Assembly (NCBI GenBank): GCA_030837305.1
Contig: JAUPKT010000363.1
Span: 1 to 5,313 of the forward strand
Origin: Thermodesulfobacteriota bacterium
GTDB taxonomy: Bacteria > Desulfobacterota > Desulfomonilia > Desulfomonilales > Desulfomonilaceae
DNA length: 5,313 bases
Direction of reading: 5' to 3'
Part shown: piece by piece, positions 1 through 5,313 of the stretch
Position numbering within the stretch: the first letter of the stretch is position 1
Layout: each line of letters opens with the position of its first letter
The notes under the pieces: model-generated
What the model saw: only the letters and a program-made list of their open reading frames with translations
Database searches by the model: none
Told to the model about the DNA's origin: nothing
Position numbers and translations under genes: made by a program

Positions 1-560
1 ACGCCTTCAGTGGTGTTGTTATAGGACCCGTTGTAGTGCAGTCCCAGCCCGAAGGCCTCGGGCCTCTTCCCGACCACCATGATGCCCCATGGCGTCTGAG
101 CGGTGACCCACCACATGGACCACTGTCCGTCAGATGCTGCGACGTCGATGCCGGGCCGTGTGTTGGTGATGTACTCAGAGCGGATGGGATCGCCATACGT
201 GCCCAGGCGGTATTTGCCATGAAACCGAATGGCCGGGTTCAGTCGAAACTCCGGATACAATTGTAGATTCTGGTAATGCTTCGCCGCATCGGCCCCGGAT
301 ACAAGATCCCGAACCTGAAGCCCAAACCAGCCATTCAGGGCCCTGAAATCACCCGCGGGTAGCAAGGTTGTCCCTGTACTACTATCCACATTATACGGCC
401 CAAAGAAACCCTGTGTCCCCAATTGCCCGTAGTATTCGTAAATGTAGTTGAACGTGCCGTCCATCTTGAATTCCCAGGCTCTAGCCCCCTGCGGGGCGAG
501 ACAGAGGAAAGCGACACAGAAAACACATCCTAAGAGAGACCCCCTTCTCACGACACTCAT
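1..560 (-). CDS. Outer-membrane porin-like protein, N-terminal part (cut by window edge)
   Basis: The reading frame opens at an ATG (558-560) and stays open to position 1, giving 186 residues with no stop. Residues 1-28 form a clear signal peptide: two arginines at 5-6, a hydrophobic core, and an A-R-A cleavage site just before Trp29. The mature part is rich in Trp, Tyr, Phe, Gly and Asn, with alternating short stretches such as WSMWWVTAQTPWGIMVVGKR, as expected of beta-barrel strands. A ribosome binding site, GGAAGG (569-574), lies 8 nt before the start. I recall similar sequences (a QGFFGPY-type N-terminus, then a TPWG segment) among large outer-membrane proteins of unknown function in sulfate-reducing deltaproteobacteria, but this is memory, not a search. 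Export to the outer membrane is inferred; pore formation and substrate are unknown. The C-terminal part lies outside the window. It has its own upstream region and is probably transcribed separately. Confidence 0.75.
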   Translation of the reverse strand, partial: MSVVRRGSLLGCVFCVAFLCLAPQGARAWEFKMDGTFNYIYEYYGQLGTQGFFGPYNVDSSTGTTLLPAGDFRALNGWFGLQVRDLVSGADAAKHYQNLQLYPEFRLNPAIRFHGKYRLGTYGDPIRSEYITNTRPGIDVAASDGQWSMWWVTAQTPWGIMVVGKRPEAFGLGLHYNGSYNNTTEG

Positions 561-592
561 GGCAAGATCCTTCCCATCAAAGGTCACACGTG

Positions 593-625
593 AAAAATGG
601 CCCGCCTCCCTATGCCTGTGGGCGG
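593..625 (-). promoter_or_regulatory. GC-rich leader hairpin followed by a T-run
   Basis: In the presumed leader of the porin-like gene, CCGCC and GGCGG (602-606 with 621-625) can pair as a 5-bp stem with a 14-nt loop. On the minus strand this is followed, after three to four bases, by five Ts (593-597). It lies about 35 nt before the start codon. The form is that of a weak intrinsic terminator or attenuator, but the stem is short and the loop large, so it may be chance. Confidence 0.2.
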
Positions 626-687
626 TGCCCATGCACAGAAGTTCATTCCGGCATGACCGAACGGTATTGATGACTTAGTATGTTTTT

Positions 688-716
688 TATTTACGTGCTA
701 CTGCTTGGGGTGTCAA
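688..716 (-). promoter_or_regulatory. Putative sigma70-type promoter for the porin-like gene (proximal)
   Basis: Reading the minus strand, a perfect -35 box TTGACA (711-716) is followed after exactly 17 bp by TAAATA (688-693), a weak -10 match, in an AT-rich stretch. Transcription would begin near 680 and leave an untranslated leader of about 120 nt before the ATG at 560. The -35 match and spacing are directly visible; activity is inferred. Confidence 0.45.
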
Positions 717-728
717 GTATTTTGTGTT

Positions 729-757
729 ACCTTATGCGATAAAATGTTATGTGTCAA
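729..757 (-). promoter_or_regulatory. Second TTGACA box with promoter spacing (distal)
   Basis: A second minus-strand TTGACA (752-757) lies 41 bp upstream of the first, again with 17 bp to a poor -10 candidate, TAAGGT (729-734). A third related TTGACG (761-766) starts 9 bp further upstream. The set could be tandem promoters, or repeated regulator half-sites that happen to resemble -35 boxes. Confidence 0.25.
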
Positions 758-890
758 ATCCGTCAAAAGGGGAGGGATGGCAAAGTGAGCGTCTCTTAAT
801 GAGGTGAGAATCGTTGGAGAGAACATCTCGGAGCGTATGAATCATCATTGAAGCTCGTTTCACAGCGAGGGGGTTTCTGATTGAAAGCCA

Positions 891-1148
891 TTACATCATG
901 TCCGGAAGGCTGGATGGCTCTCTCGAACGTAACCATTCTTCAATTTCAATGTCTCTTTTCTTAAGCAACTCCTTGGTGGTCTGTAATGCCTGATGGGAGA
1001 CGGCACTGTCAACCACGGCACCGTTCGTCCGGTGAGTAGCCGCGATGCACGTGATCGTAACAAAGGCCACTACCAATAGGACAAGAATCAAACAAAGAAA
1101 CGTAGAGAAACAATCCTTGCATAAAAATTTCACTAAACTTGATTTCAT
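891..1148 (-). CDS. Small single-pass membrane protein of unknown function (85 aa)
   Basis: I do not recognise this protein. It starts at ATG (1146-1148) and ends with TAA (891-893). Residues about 17-37 (CFSTFLCLILVLLVVAFVTI and just beyond) form one strong hydrophobic membrane segment. A short N-terminus with three lysines precedes it, which by the positive-inside rule puts the N-terminus in the cytoplasm. The roughly 48-residue tail has a polar part and then a charged, probably helical stretch (KELLKKRDIEIEEWLRSRE). The nearest Shine-Dalgarno-like sequence, AGAGGA, sits about 13 nt upstream, farther than ideal, and an in-frame stop just above it rules out a longer start. The gene stands alone between non-coding stretches of about 212 and 330 bp. 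The arrangement of basic N-terminus, membrane helix and amphipathic tail favours a real gene over a chance frame, but no homology supports it. Confidence 0.5.
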   Translation of the reverse strand: MKSSLVKFLCKDCFSTFLCLILVLLVVAFVTITCIAATHRTNGAVVDSAVSHQALQTTKELLKKRDIEIEEWLRSREPSSLPDMM

Positions 1149-1287
1149 AATAACCGCTGAATCCTCTCACGTCTTTTTTCTTTTCTACTGATGCGAGGAC
1201 AAAATCCCGCGCTTCAGCAAGACATTTTCCCCTGATTGTGTATATGACAAAAGTTAAAGTAACTTGTTTCAAGAATAAACGACAATA

Positions 1288-1315
1288 ACTATAACATACC
1301 GACATGAAACAATAA
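1288..1315 (-). promoter_or_regulatory. Candidate promoter for the small membrane-protein gene
   Basis: In the AT-rich gap between the flavoprotein and the small gene, the minus strand carries TATAGT (1288-1293, five of six matches to the -10 consensus), with TTATTG (1310-1315) 16 bp upstream as a weak -35. Transcription would start near 1280, leaving a leader of about 130 nt. The rest of 1149-1360 shows no gene I can support. Confidence 0.3.
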
Positions 1316-1340
1316 TAAAGGCATATTAATGTATAGTCTT

Positions 1341-1367
1341 TCTCTGAGTTTCCATGTACTTCAGAGA
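1341..1367. repeat. Short inverted repeat across the flavoprotein stop codon
   Basis: TCTCTGA (1341-1347) pairs with TCAGAGA (1361-1367) as a 7-bp stem with a 13-nt loop; the right arm contains the flavoprotein stop codon. Read on the minus strand, the stem is not followed by a T-run, so it is a poor intrinsic terminator for that gene. The run of five Ts lies on the plus-strand side (1368-1372), but no plus-strand gene enters from the left. It might protect the 3' end of the mRNA or be chance. Confidence 0.25.
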
Positions 1368-2701
1368 TTTTTCAGGAGTTGATTTGCCGCAGTAAGCAAC
1401 GGATCCCACACGGGACCGAACGGTGGTGCATACGCGAAGTCGCACTGGAAAAACTGGTCAACGGTCATCCCGGCATGAAGAGCAACCGCCAGAGCGTCGA
1501 TGCGATGGGCAGCCCCCTCTCGTCCCACCATGCTGCCCCCTAGAAGTCTTCCGGTTGCTTTGTCTGCAGCCAGATTCACATGAATGGTTTGATTTCCCGG
1601 ATGCGAGTGGGCCCGCGAGCGGCTCTTGATTACAGTATCAACGGCATCAAATCCGGCTTCCTGGGCTTCTTCGATACTTAGGCCCGTGCGTGCTACTTCC
1701 AGGCCCATCACTTTGAATACCGCTGTACCTGCAATGCCGGGGAGTTTAACTTCTGCTCCCGCAACATTGTCCGCCACAGCCCACCCGGCCCTGTTGGCTC
1801 TTAGCGCGAGGGGTATCCACACCCGCTTGCCCGTTACAATGTGGAATGCGTCTGCACAGTCTCCTGCTGCGTAGATATCCGGGTGCGACGTTTTCATGGT
1901 CCTGTCCACTGCAATGGCGTTCTTTGGTCCAAGAGCAAGTCCCGCGGCTGCCGCCAACTCAGAATTGGGAATAACTCCTATGGCAATGAGTGCAAGATCC
2001 GCATCTATCTCGCCATGATCCAAAACTGCTCGCAAACGTCCGTGAGACTCCTGAATGGCCGTCAACTTGGCGCCAAACGTCAATTCCAGCCCGTGATCAG
2101 TGAGTTCCTTGGAGACGATGTCAGCCATGTCCTGGGGGAGCCACGGCAAGACACGGGGAAGAAGGTCCACCATGTGGACGGAGATACCTCTCGCATGAAG
2201 TGCTTCCGCCATCTCAAGTCCAATATAGCCCATACCCACTATGATGGCTGTCTTGACTTCTCGAGAGGTAAGGTCATGCTTAATCTTGCGACCATCCTCG
2301 AGGCTCTTGAGCACATGCACTCCGGGAAGATCTATGCCCGGGATCGCTGGTCTTATGGGGCGAGCGCCAGTGGCCACGAGGAGCTTGTCATAGGGGAATT
2401 CCTTCCGGTTCCCATCATTGGCGGCAACGGACACAGCATGACCAATGGGATCCACAGATGTTGCCCGGTGGCCAAGAAGCAGATCGATGCCCTGTTTTGC
2501 CCGAAACACTTCGGCTTTTCGCACCACTAAATCATCCATGATTCGCCCGTGGTCGGCAATGTTATAGGGCATGCCACAGGCTGAGTATGAGACGTCCGTG
2601 GTCGTCTCCAGGACGGTCACATTCATATCGGCTTGATTTCGTTTGGCCTTGGACGCAGCACTCATGCCTGCGGCATCGCCTCCAATAACAAGAAATCTCA
2701 T
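1361..2701 (-). CDS. CoA-disulfide reductase-like FAD/NADH-dependent oxidoreductase
   Basis: This 446-residue flavoprotein belongs to the single-cysteine branch of the pyridine nucleotide-disulfide oxidoreductases (CoA-disulfide reductase, NADH oxidase and persulfide reductase group). Visible marks, in order: an N-terminal FAD Rossmann motif VIGGDAAGMSAA (5-16); the motif SYSACGMPY (38-46) with the single redox cysteine at Cys42; ATGARP (110-115); a second Rossmann motif GMGYIG (156-161) followed by Asp179, which favours NADH over NADPH; the FAD-contacting AAGDCA (278-283); and a C-terminal dimerisation domain with YAPPFGPVWDP (424-434). The length is typical and there is no C-terminal rhodanese domain, which argues against the fused persulfide reductases. 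A seven-codon longer start at 2722 is possible, but GGAGG seven nt before the ATG at 2701 decides for the shorter form. It follows ruvA by 63 bp and may be cotranscribed. The fold and cofactors are secure. The true substrate (CoA disulfide, polysulfide or oxygen) cannot be read from the sequence. Confidence 0.9.
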   Translation of the reverse strand: MRFLVIGGDAAGMSAASKAKRNQADMNVTVLETTTDVSYSACGMPYNIADHGRIMDDLVVRKAEVFRAKQGIDLLLGHRATSVDPIGHAVSVAANDGNRKEFPYDKLLVATGARPIRPAIPGIDLPGVHVLKSLEDGRKIKHDLTSREVKTAIIVGMGYIGLEMAEALHARGISVHMVDLLPRVLPWLPQDMADIVSKELTDHGLELTFGAKLTAIQESHGRLRAVLDHGEIDADLALIAIGVIPNSELAAAAGLALGPKNAIAVDRTMKTSHPDIYAAGDCADAFHIVTGKRVWIPLALRANRAGWAVADNVAGAEVKLPGIAGTAVFKVMGLEVARTGLSIEEAQEAGFDAVDTVIKSRSRAHSHPGNQTIHVNLAADKATGRLLGGSMVGREGAAHRIDALAVALHAGMTVDQFFQCDFAYAPPFGPVWDPLLTAANQLLKNL

Positions 2702-2708
2702 GGTAGTA

Positions 2709-2713
2709 CCTCC
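2709..2713 (-). promoter_or_regulatory. Ribosome binding site fixing the flavoprotein start
   Basis: GGAGG on the minus strand lies 7 nt before the ATG at 2699-2701. The alternative upstream ATG (2720-2722) has no Shine-Dalgarno sequence, so the shorter 446-residue protein is chosen. This also places the FAD-binding strand directly at the N-terminus, as is usual in the family. Confidence 0.8.
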
Positions 2714-2764
2714 GGAAAACATGGCTTGTGCATTGCTGTCACAGGAACGGGTATCGTGGTATGC

Positions 2765-3361
2765 CTACTTCATCAATTCTTTGAGAGCCAGCTTCACGGC
2801 CTCAGCAGGAGTGATTTCCTGTTTAGCGTTGTGGAGCACCTTTTTGACGGTGGCCTCAGCCAGTCTCTCCTTATATCCAAGATTCACCAAGGAAGAAATC
2901 ACATCCTCCTCCAGGGTTGAGGGTGTCGATACCCCCGTATCGGAAGCTCTCTGCAGACCGAGCTTTTTCATCTTGTCCTTCAGTTCCACGAGAATCCGTT
3001 CCGCTGACTTCTTGCCGATGCCCGGTATCCTCGTGAGACGGTGAACGTCTCCATTGACGACGGCATCACGGAAATTTGTGGGAGAAACCCCTGAAAGAAT
3101 CGACAGGGACGTGCGTGGACCAATGCCGCTCACGGAGATGAGCAATTCAAACAAGCTTTTTTCTTCGTTATCATGAAATCCGTAGAGTTCAAGAGAGTTT
3201 TCCCGCAGGACGGTGTAAATATGAAGAAAAACGTCACCCTCGCCTGGGAGGCTCTCCATGGTATTCAAAGACACCGCAACCTCATATCCCACCCCACTCA
3301 CATCCACGATGAGACGGTTGATCTCTTTTTTCAGGATTGTTCCACGGAGAGAGGCTATCAT
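2765..3361 (-). CDS. ruvA: Holliday junction branch migration protein RuvA
   Basis: RuvA binds four-way DNA junctions as a tetramer and loads the RuvB motor. The 198-residue product has the normal length. Domain I (about 1-62) is the OB-fold beginning MIASLRGTI and ending at LYGF. Domain II carries two helix-hairpin-helix motifs, around VSGIGPRTS (about 75-83) and IPGIGKKSAERI (about 110-121). After a variable linker, domain III (about 150-198) is the three-helix RuvB-contact domain, with NLGYKERLAEATVKK. At the acidic pin, E. coli has Glu55-Asp56 while this protein has Glu54-Asn55, so one of the two acidic charges is missing. The ATG at 3359-3361 overlaps the ruvC stop as ATGA, implying translational coupling. 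An eight-codon longer start (3385) lies inside ruvC and lacks the family's usual N-terminus. Unusually, ruvB does not follow. Confidence 0.96.
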   Translation of the reverse strand: MIASLRGTILKKEINRLIVDVSGVGYEVAVSLNTMESLPGEGDVFLHIYTVLRENSLELYGFHDNEEKSLFELLISVSGIGPRTSLSILSGVSPTNFRDAVVNGDVHRLTRIPGIGKKSAERILVELKDKMKKLGLQRASDTGVSTPSTLEEDVISSLVNLGYKERLAEATVKKVLHNAKQEITPAEAVKLALKELMK

Positions 3362-3855
3362 GTATTCATCAACCCAGGGCGGCATATATGGGAGTGGTAA
3401 AGTGCAATGGCCAGGGCATCCGCTTCATCCGCGGATCGAAGGTCTCCAAGGCCGAGCACCTTGGAGATCATGAAGATCATCTGTTCTTTGACCGCGGCGC
3501 CGTATCCTGTGATTCCCTTCTTAATCTCCATAGGGGCATACTCGTATATCTCCAGTCCATGGGTTTCTCCCAGAAGTAAAATAACTCCCCGAATCTGACT
3601 CATCTTAATGAGACTTTGGCTGTTCTTGAAGTGGAAGAGGGATTCGACAACCATCACATCCGGTCTTTGCAGTTGTACTATTTCGTCAAGCTTTGTGTAT
3701 ACCTGCCAAAGTTTCTGGGATTGCGAGGAATTGGGAGATGTACGGATGACGCCGCTGGCGACGCAAGTCGATCGGGCGCCTGACTTCCGAATAATGCCGT
3801 AACCCGTTGCATTGGTTCCGGGATCCACCCCTATGATCCATGTGTCTTGAGGCAA
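3358..3855 (-). CDS. ruvC: Crossover junction endodeoxyribonuclease RuvC
   Basis: RuvC is the homodimeric, metal-dependent nuclease that resolves Holliday junctions by paired nicks. The 165-residue product matches the family's length and has the RNase H-like fold. The four catalytic acids can be placed: Asp11 in IIGVDPGTNATGYG, Glu71 in VVESLF, and Asp143 and Asp146 in SADEADALAIAL. The basic KKGITGYGAAVKEQ segment (about 112-125), which corresponds to a DNA-contacting region, is also present. The start is a TTG (3853-3855): an in-frame TGA lies four codons upstream and no in-frame ATG or GTG occurs before the catalytic IGVDPG motif, other than a GTG within that motif. A GAAGGG sequence lies 5 nt upstream. 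The gene begins 13 bp after yebC and ends overlapping ruvA, so the three are almost certainly one operon. Confidence 0.96.
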   Translation of the reverse strand: MPQDTWIIGVDPGTNATGYGIIRKSGARSTCVASGVIRTSPNSSQSQKLWQVYTKLDEIVQLQRPDVMVVESLFHFKNSQSLIKMSQIRGVILLLGETHGLEIYEYAPMEIKKGITGYGAAVKEQMIFMISKVLGLGDLRSADEADALAIALYHSHICRPGLMNT

Positions 3856-3860
3856 ACCGT

Positions 3861-3866
3861 CCCTTC
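3861..3866 (-). promoter_or_regulatory. Ribosome binding site for the TTG start of ruvC
   Basis: GAAGGG on the minus strand, directly after the yebC stop codon (3869-3871), lies 5 nt before TTG 3853-3855. Because an in-frame TGA (3865-3867) overlaps this element, no longer ruvC product is possible. This supports TTG as the genuine initiation codon. Confidence 0.65.
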
Positions 3867-3868
3867 AA

Positions 3869-4618
3869 TCACGCTGATATCTTCTCCATTTCTTCATCTG
3901 AAATGTCGAAGTTGGCGAAAACCTTTTGGAGATCATCATGGTCGTCGAGGGTATCCATCATTTTCAGCATTTGTTCCGCTTTTTTGCCTTCGAGTTTTAC
4001 GTTGTTCTGAGGCACCATGGTGATCTCGGCCAATTCGATCTTCCATCCTTTGTCTTCTATTGCTTTCCTCACCGTTTCCAAATCCGACGGTTCAGTAGTT
4101 ATCTCGAAGGTATCCCCCTCATGGCTGACATCCTGGGCCCCGGCTTCAAGAGCCAACTCCATCACCTCGTCTTCGTGAAGTTGTGCGGCAGGGATGACGA
4201 TGAGCCCTTTCTTCTGGAATATCCAAGCCACGCAGCCTGATTCGCCAAGATTCCCATTGTACTTGTCAAAAATATGTCGGATTTCTGCAACGGTTCTATT
4301 TTTGTTGTCCGTCAATGCCTCCACCAACACAGCCACTCCCCCAGGACCATATCCCTCGTAAACGACCTCCTCGTAAGAGACCCCCGCAATCTCTCCGGTG
4401 CCCCTTTTTATCGCCCGGTCTACGTTATCCTTGGGCATGTTTGCTGCTCTCGCAGCATTTACTGCTGTGCGCAAGCGAGGATTCCCGTCCGGGTCCCCAC
4501 CGCCGACACGAGCGGCAATGGCGATCTCCTTAATGAGTTTCGAGAAAATCTTGCCCCGCTTGGCGTCCACCGCTCCCTTTTTATGCTTTATGGTACTCCA
4601 TTTATTGTGGCCTGACAT
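3869..4618 (-). CDS. yebC: YebC/TACO1-family protein
   Basis: The 249-residue product begins with the family signature [20 protein letters not shown] and has the usual length and three-domain plan. Other hallmarks are [20 protein letters not shown] (about 54-73), the [10 protein letters not shown] segment (about 90-99), LTDNKNRT (about 104-111), and a late ITMVPQN before an acidic, helical C-terminus. Older annotations call these transcriptional regulators. Work on bacterial YebC and mitochondrial TACO1 points instead to the ribosome, helping translation of difficult stretches such as polyproline. A 33-codon in-frame extension upstream (to 4717) is rejected, because GGAGGG lies 8 nt before the ATG at 4618 and the signature starts there. 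It is the first gene of the minus-strand cluster and lies 13 bp before ruvC, a common neighbourhood for this family. Confidence 0.96.
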   Translation of the reverse strand: MSGHNKWSTIKHKKGAVDAKRGKIFSKLIKEIAIAARVGGGDPDGNPRLRTAVNAARAANMPKDNVDRAIKRGTGEIAGVSYEEVVYEGYGPGGVAVLVEALTDNKNRTVAEIRHIFDKYNGNLGESGCVAWIFQKKGLIVIPAAQLHEDEVMELALEAGAQDVSHEGDTFEITTEPSDLETVRKAIEDKGWKIELAEITMVPQNNVKLEGKKAEQMLKMMDTLDDHDDLQKVFANFDISDEEMEKISA

Positions 4619-4626
4619 GCCCTTAT

Positions 4627-4632
4627 CCCTCC
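4627..4632 (-). promoter_or_regulatory. Ribosome binding site fixing the yebC start
   Basis: GGAGGG on the minus strand lies 8 nt before ATG 4616-4618, immediately ahead of the conserved MSGHNKW start. It decides against the longer in-frame start at 4717. Confidence 0.8.
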
Positions 4633-4657
4633 GAATGCATTTGGCGGCCTCGCCTGT

Positions 4658-4761
4658 TGCGTGACACCGTGCAATATGTGACAGTTGACTATCATGGATA
4701 AACAGAACTTTCAACAATCATCGTGAAATATGGTAGAGTGCCGCCCCAAGCCTGTAACGCA
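4658..4761. repeat. Spaced inverted repeat and extra GTGACA copy in the divergent region
   Basis: TGCGTGACA (4658-4666) and TGTAACGCA (4753-4761) are inverted copies matching at eight of nine bases, placed near opposite ends of the yebC/ruvB intergenic region with 86 bp between them. A further direct copy of GTGACA occurs at 4678-4683, 17 bp from the first. This could be a set of operator sites for one regulator serving both transcripts; chance is also possible at this length. Confidence 0.25.
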
Positions 4762-4784
4762 CGAGATTGATCTAAGGATAAGAA

Positions 4785-5313
4785 ATGAACGCGGATCGTA
4801 TTATAACCGGCAGTCGTCTGACCGGCGATGATGAGCCGGAGGGCAACCTGCGTCCTCGAACGCTGAATGACTATGTGGGACAAGAAAAAATCAAAGAAAA
4901 TCTCGCCATCTTTATTGAGGCTGCCAAACGCCGTGGAGAAGCCATGGATCACATTCTTTTTCACGGACCTCCCGGTTTGGGAAAAACTACACTGGCACAC
5001 ATTATCTCACGTGAGATGGGCGCTCAAATCCGCACCACATCCGGACCGGTCATAGAAAAACCCGGTGATCTTGCCGCAATTCTGACCAACCTGGAGAATC
5101 AGGATGTCCTCTTTATTGACGAAATACATCGTCTGTCCCCTGTGGTGGAGGAGATACTCTATCCTGCCATGGAGGACTTCAAGCTCGACATCATCATAGG
5201 TCAAGGACCGAGCGCACGTACCATCAAATTGGATGTTGCTCCTTTCACTCTTGTGGGAGCCACAACCCGCAGCGGGCTGCTCACAAATCCTCTGCGAGAC
5301 CGCTTCGGCATCA
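4785..5313 (+). CDS. ruvB: Holliday junction branch migration ATPase RuvB, N-terminal half (cut by window edge)
   Basis: RuvB is the AAA+ hexameric motor that, with RuvA, pumps DNA through Holliday junctions. The 176 visible residues cover the N-terminal linker and the large ATPase domain; the full protein is usually about 340 residues, so the small ATPase domain and the winged-helix domain lie beyond the edge. Recognisable elements: [12 protein letters not shown] (22-33), Walker A GPPGLGKT (61-68), [19 protein letters not shown] (85-103), Walker B LFIDEIH (109-115), the RuvB-typical YPAMEDF and [10 protein letters not shown] (126-145), sensor 1 GATTRSG (158-164), and LRDRF (170-174), which carries the arginine finger. 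The ATG start is supported by AAGGA 6 nt upstream. The gene is transcribed away from yebC-ruvC-ruvA rather than following ruvA. Confidence 0.97.
   Translation, partial: MNADRIITGSRLTGDDEPEGNLRPRTLNDYVGQEKIKENLAIFIEAAKRRGEAMDHILFHGPPGLGKTTLAHIISREMGAQIRTTSGPVIEKPGDLAAILTNLENQDVLFIDEIHRLSPVVEEILYPAMEDFKLDIIIGQGPSARTIKLDVAPFTLVGATTRSGLLTNPLRDRFGI

Larger units (their letters stand above)
561..890. other. 330-bp gene-free region upstream of the porin-like gene
   Basis: No credible coding frame is present on either strand. The right half (about 771-890) lies downstream of the small membrane-protein gene and holds only short inverted repeats, such as CTCG/CGAG around 854-869, none followed by a clear T-run. 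The middle (about 670-770) is AT-rich and carries promoter-like boxes for the minus strand. The left part (561-680) would be the transcribed leader of the porin-like gene and is locally GC-rich around 600-630. Confidence 0.6.
4619..4784. promoter_or_regulatory. Divergent promoter region between yebC-ruvCA and ruvB
   Basis: Both transcripts must start within or near these 166 bp unless read-through occurs. For yebC the best minus-strand candidate is TTGAAA (4709-4714) with GATAGT (4688-4693), at a short 15-bp spacing. For ruvB I see only weak boxes, such as TTCAAC (4710-4715) with TAGAGT (4734-4739) at 18 bp. The two candidates overlap, so the promoters could compete. I found no E. coli-type SOS box (CTGT-N8-ACAG) and no Bacillus-type GAAC-N4-GTTC. 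A lineage-specific LexA site cannot be excluded. The ruvB ribosome binding site, AAGGA (4774-4778), lies at the right end. Confidence 0.4.

Noticed and set aside
335..526. A 63-codon minus-strand frame within the porin-like gene
   Set aside because: It is out of frame with the porin-like protein, which has a signal peptide, a good ribosome binding site and a continuous open frame to the window edge.
1009..1305. A 98-codon minus-strand frame overlapping the 85-residue membrane-protein gene
   Set aside because: Its ATG has no Shine-Dalgarno sequence, its second half is the out-of-frame reading of the small membrane protein, and its composition is irregular. The 85-residue frame has a far more protein-like layout.
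1341..1372. Intrinsic terminator in the plus direction at the flavoprotein stop
   Set aside because: The stem is followed by five Ts on the plus strand, but no plus-strand gene lies upstream to be terminated, the stem is AT-containing and short, and the T-run is within the coding sequence of the minus-strand gene.
1841..2530. A 229-codon open frame on the plus strand, antisense to the flavoprotein gene
   Set aside because: It lies wholly inside a well-recognised gene on the other strand, its translation is rich in Cys, His and Arg with no domain, and it has no own promoter or neighbours. Long antisense frames like this are common in GC-rich coding DNA.
4619..4717. N-terminal extension of YebC by 33 residues
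   Set aside because: The extension has no Shine-Dalgarno sequence and does not look like the family, whereas the internal ATG has GGAGGG 8 nt upstream and begins the conserved MSGHNKW signature.
4692..5000. A 102-codon minus-strand frame overlapping the start of ruvB
   Set aside because: It is antisense to the conserved Walker A region of RuvB and has no recognisable protein features or ribosome binding site.

Overview
This window looks like chromosomal DNA from a Gram-negative bacterium, most likely a deltaproteobacterial (Desulfobacterota) sulfate-reducer-type lineage. The grounds are the start of an outer-membrane, porin-like protein at the left edge, whose N-terminus resembles a family I recall from such genomes, and the style of the yebC-ruvC-ruvA cluster. 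The assignment rests on reading the protein sequences by eye and was not checked by a search.

Layout from left to right. (1) Positions 1-560, minus strand: the first 186 residues of an exported porin-like protein, cut by the window edge. (2) Positions 561-890: its non-coding upstream region, with two consensus TTGACA boxes and a GC-rich leader hairpin. (3) Positions 891-1148, minus strand: a small predicted single-pass membrane protein of unknown function, followed upstream by about 210 bp of AT-rich DNA that may hold its promoter. (4) Positions 1361-4618, minus strand: a compact block read in the order yebC, ruvC, ruvA, then a CoA-disulfide-reductase-like flavoprotein. YebC and RuvC are 13 bp apart, ruvC and ruvA overlap by ATGA, and the flavoprotein follows ruvA after 63 bp with no visible terminator, so all four could share one transcript. 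(5) Positions 4619-4784: a 166-bp divergent intergenic region. (6) Positions 4785-5313, plus strand: the first 176 residues of RuvB, cut by the window edge.

How the genes work together. RuvA binds the Holliday junction, RuvB is the hexameric ATPase that drives branch migration, and RuvC resolves the junction. YebC/TACO1-family proteins are translation-related and are commonly found beside ruvCAB. The unusual point is that ruvB does not follow ruvA but faces away from yebC on the opposite strand, so the Ruv complex is made from two divergent transcripts that share one short control region. The place after ruvA is taken by a redox flavoprotein with no obvious link to recombination.

I found no tRNA, rRNA, CRISPR array, insertion sequence or prophage gene, and no convincing evidence of a new multi-gene system. 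The most useful items are the split ruv arrangement, the unknown small membrane protein, and the tandem promoter-like boxes ahead of the porin-like gene.
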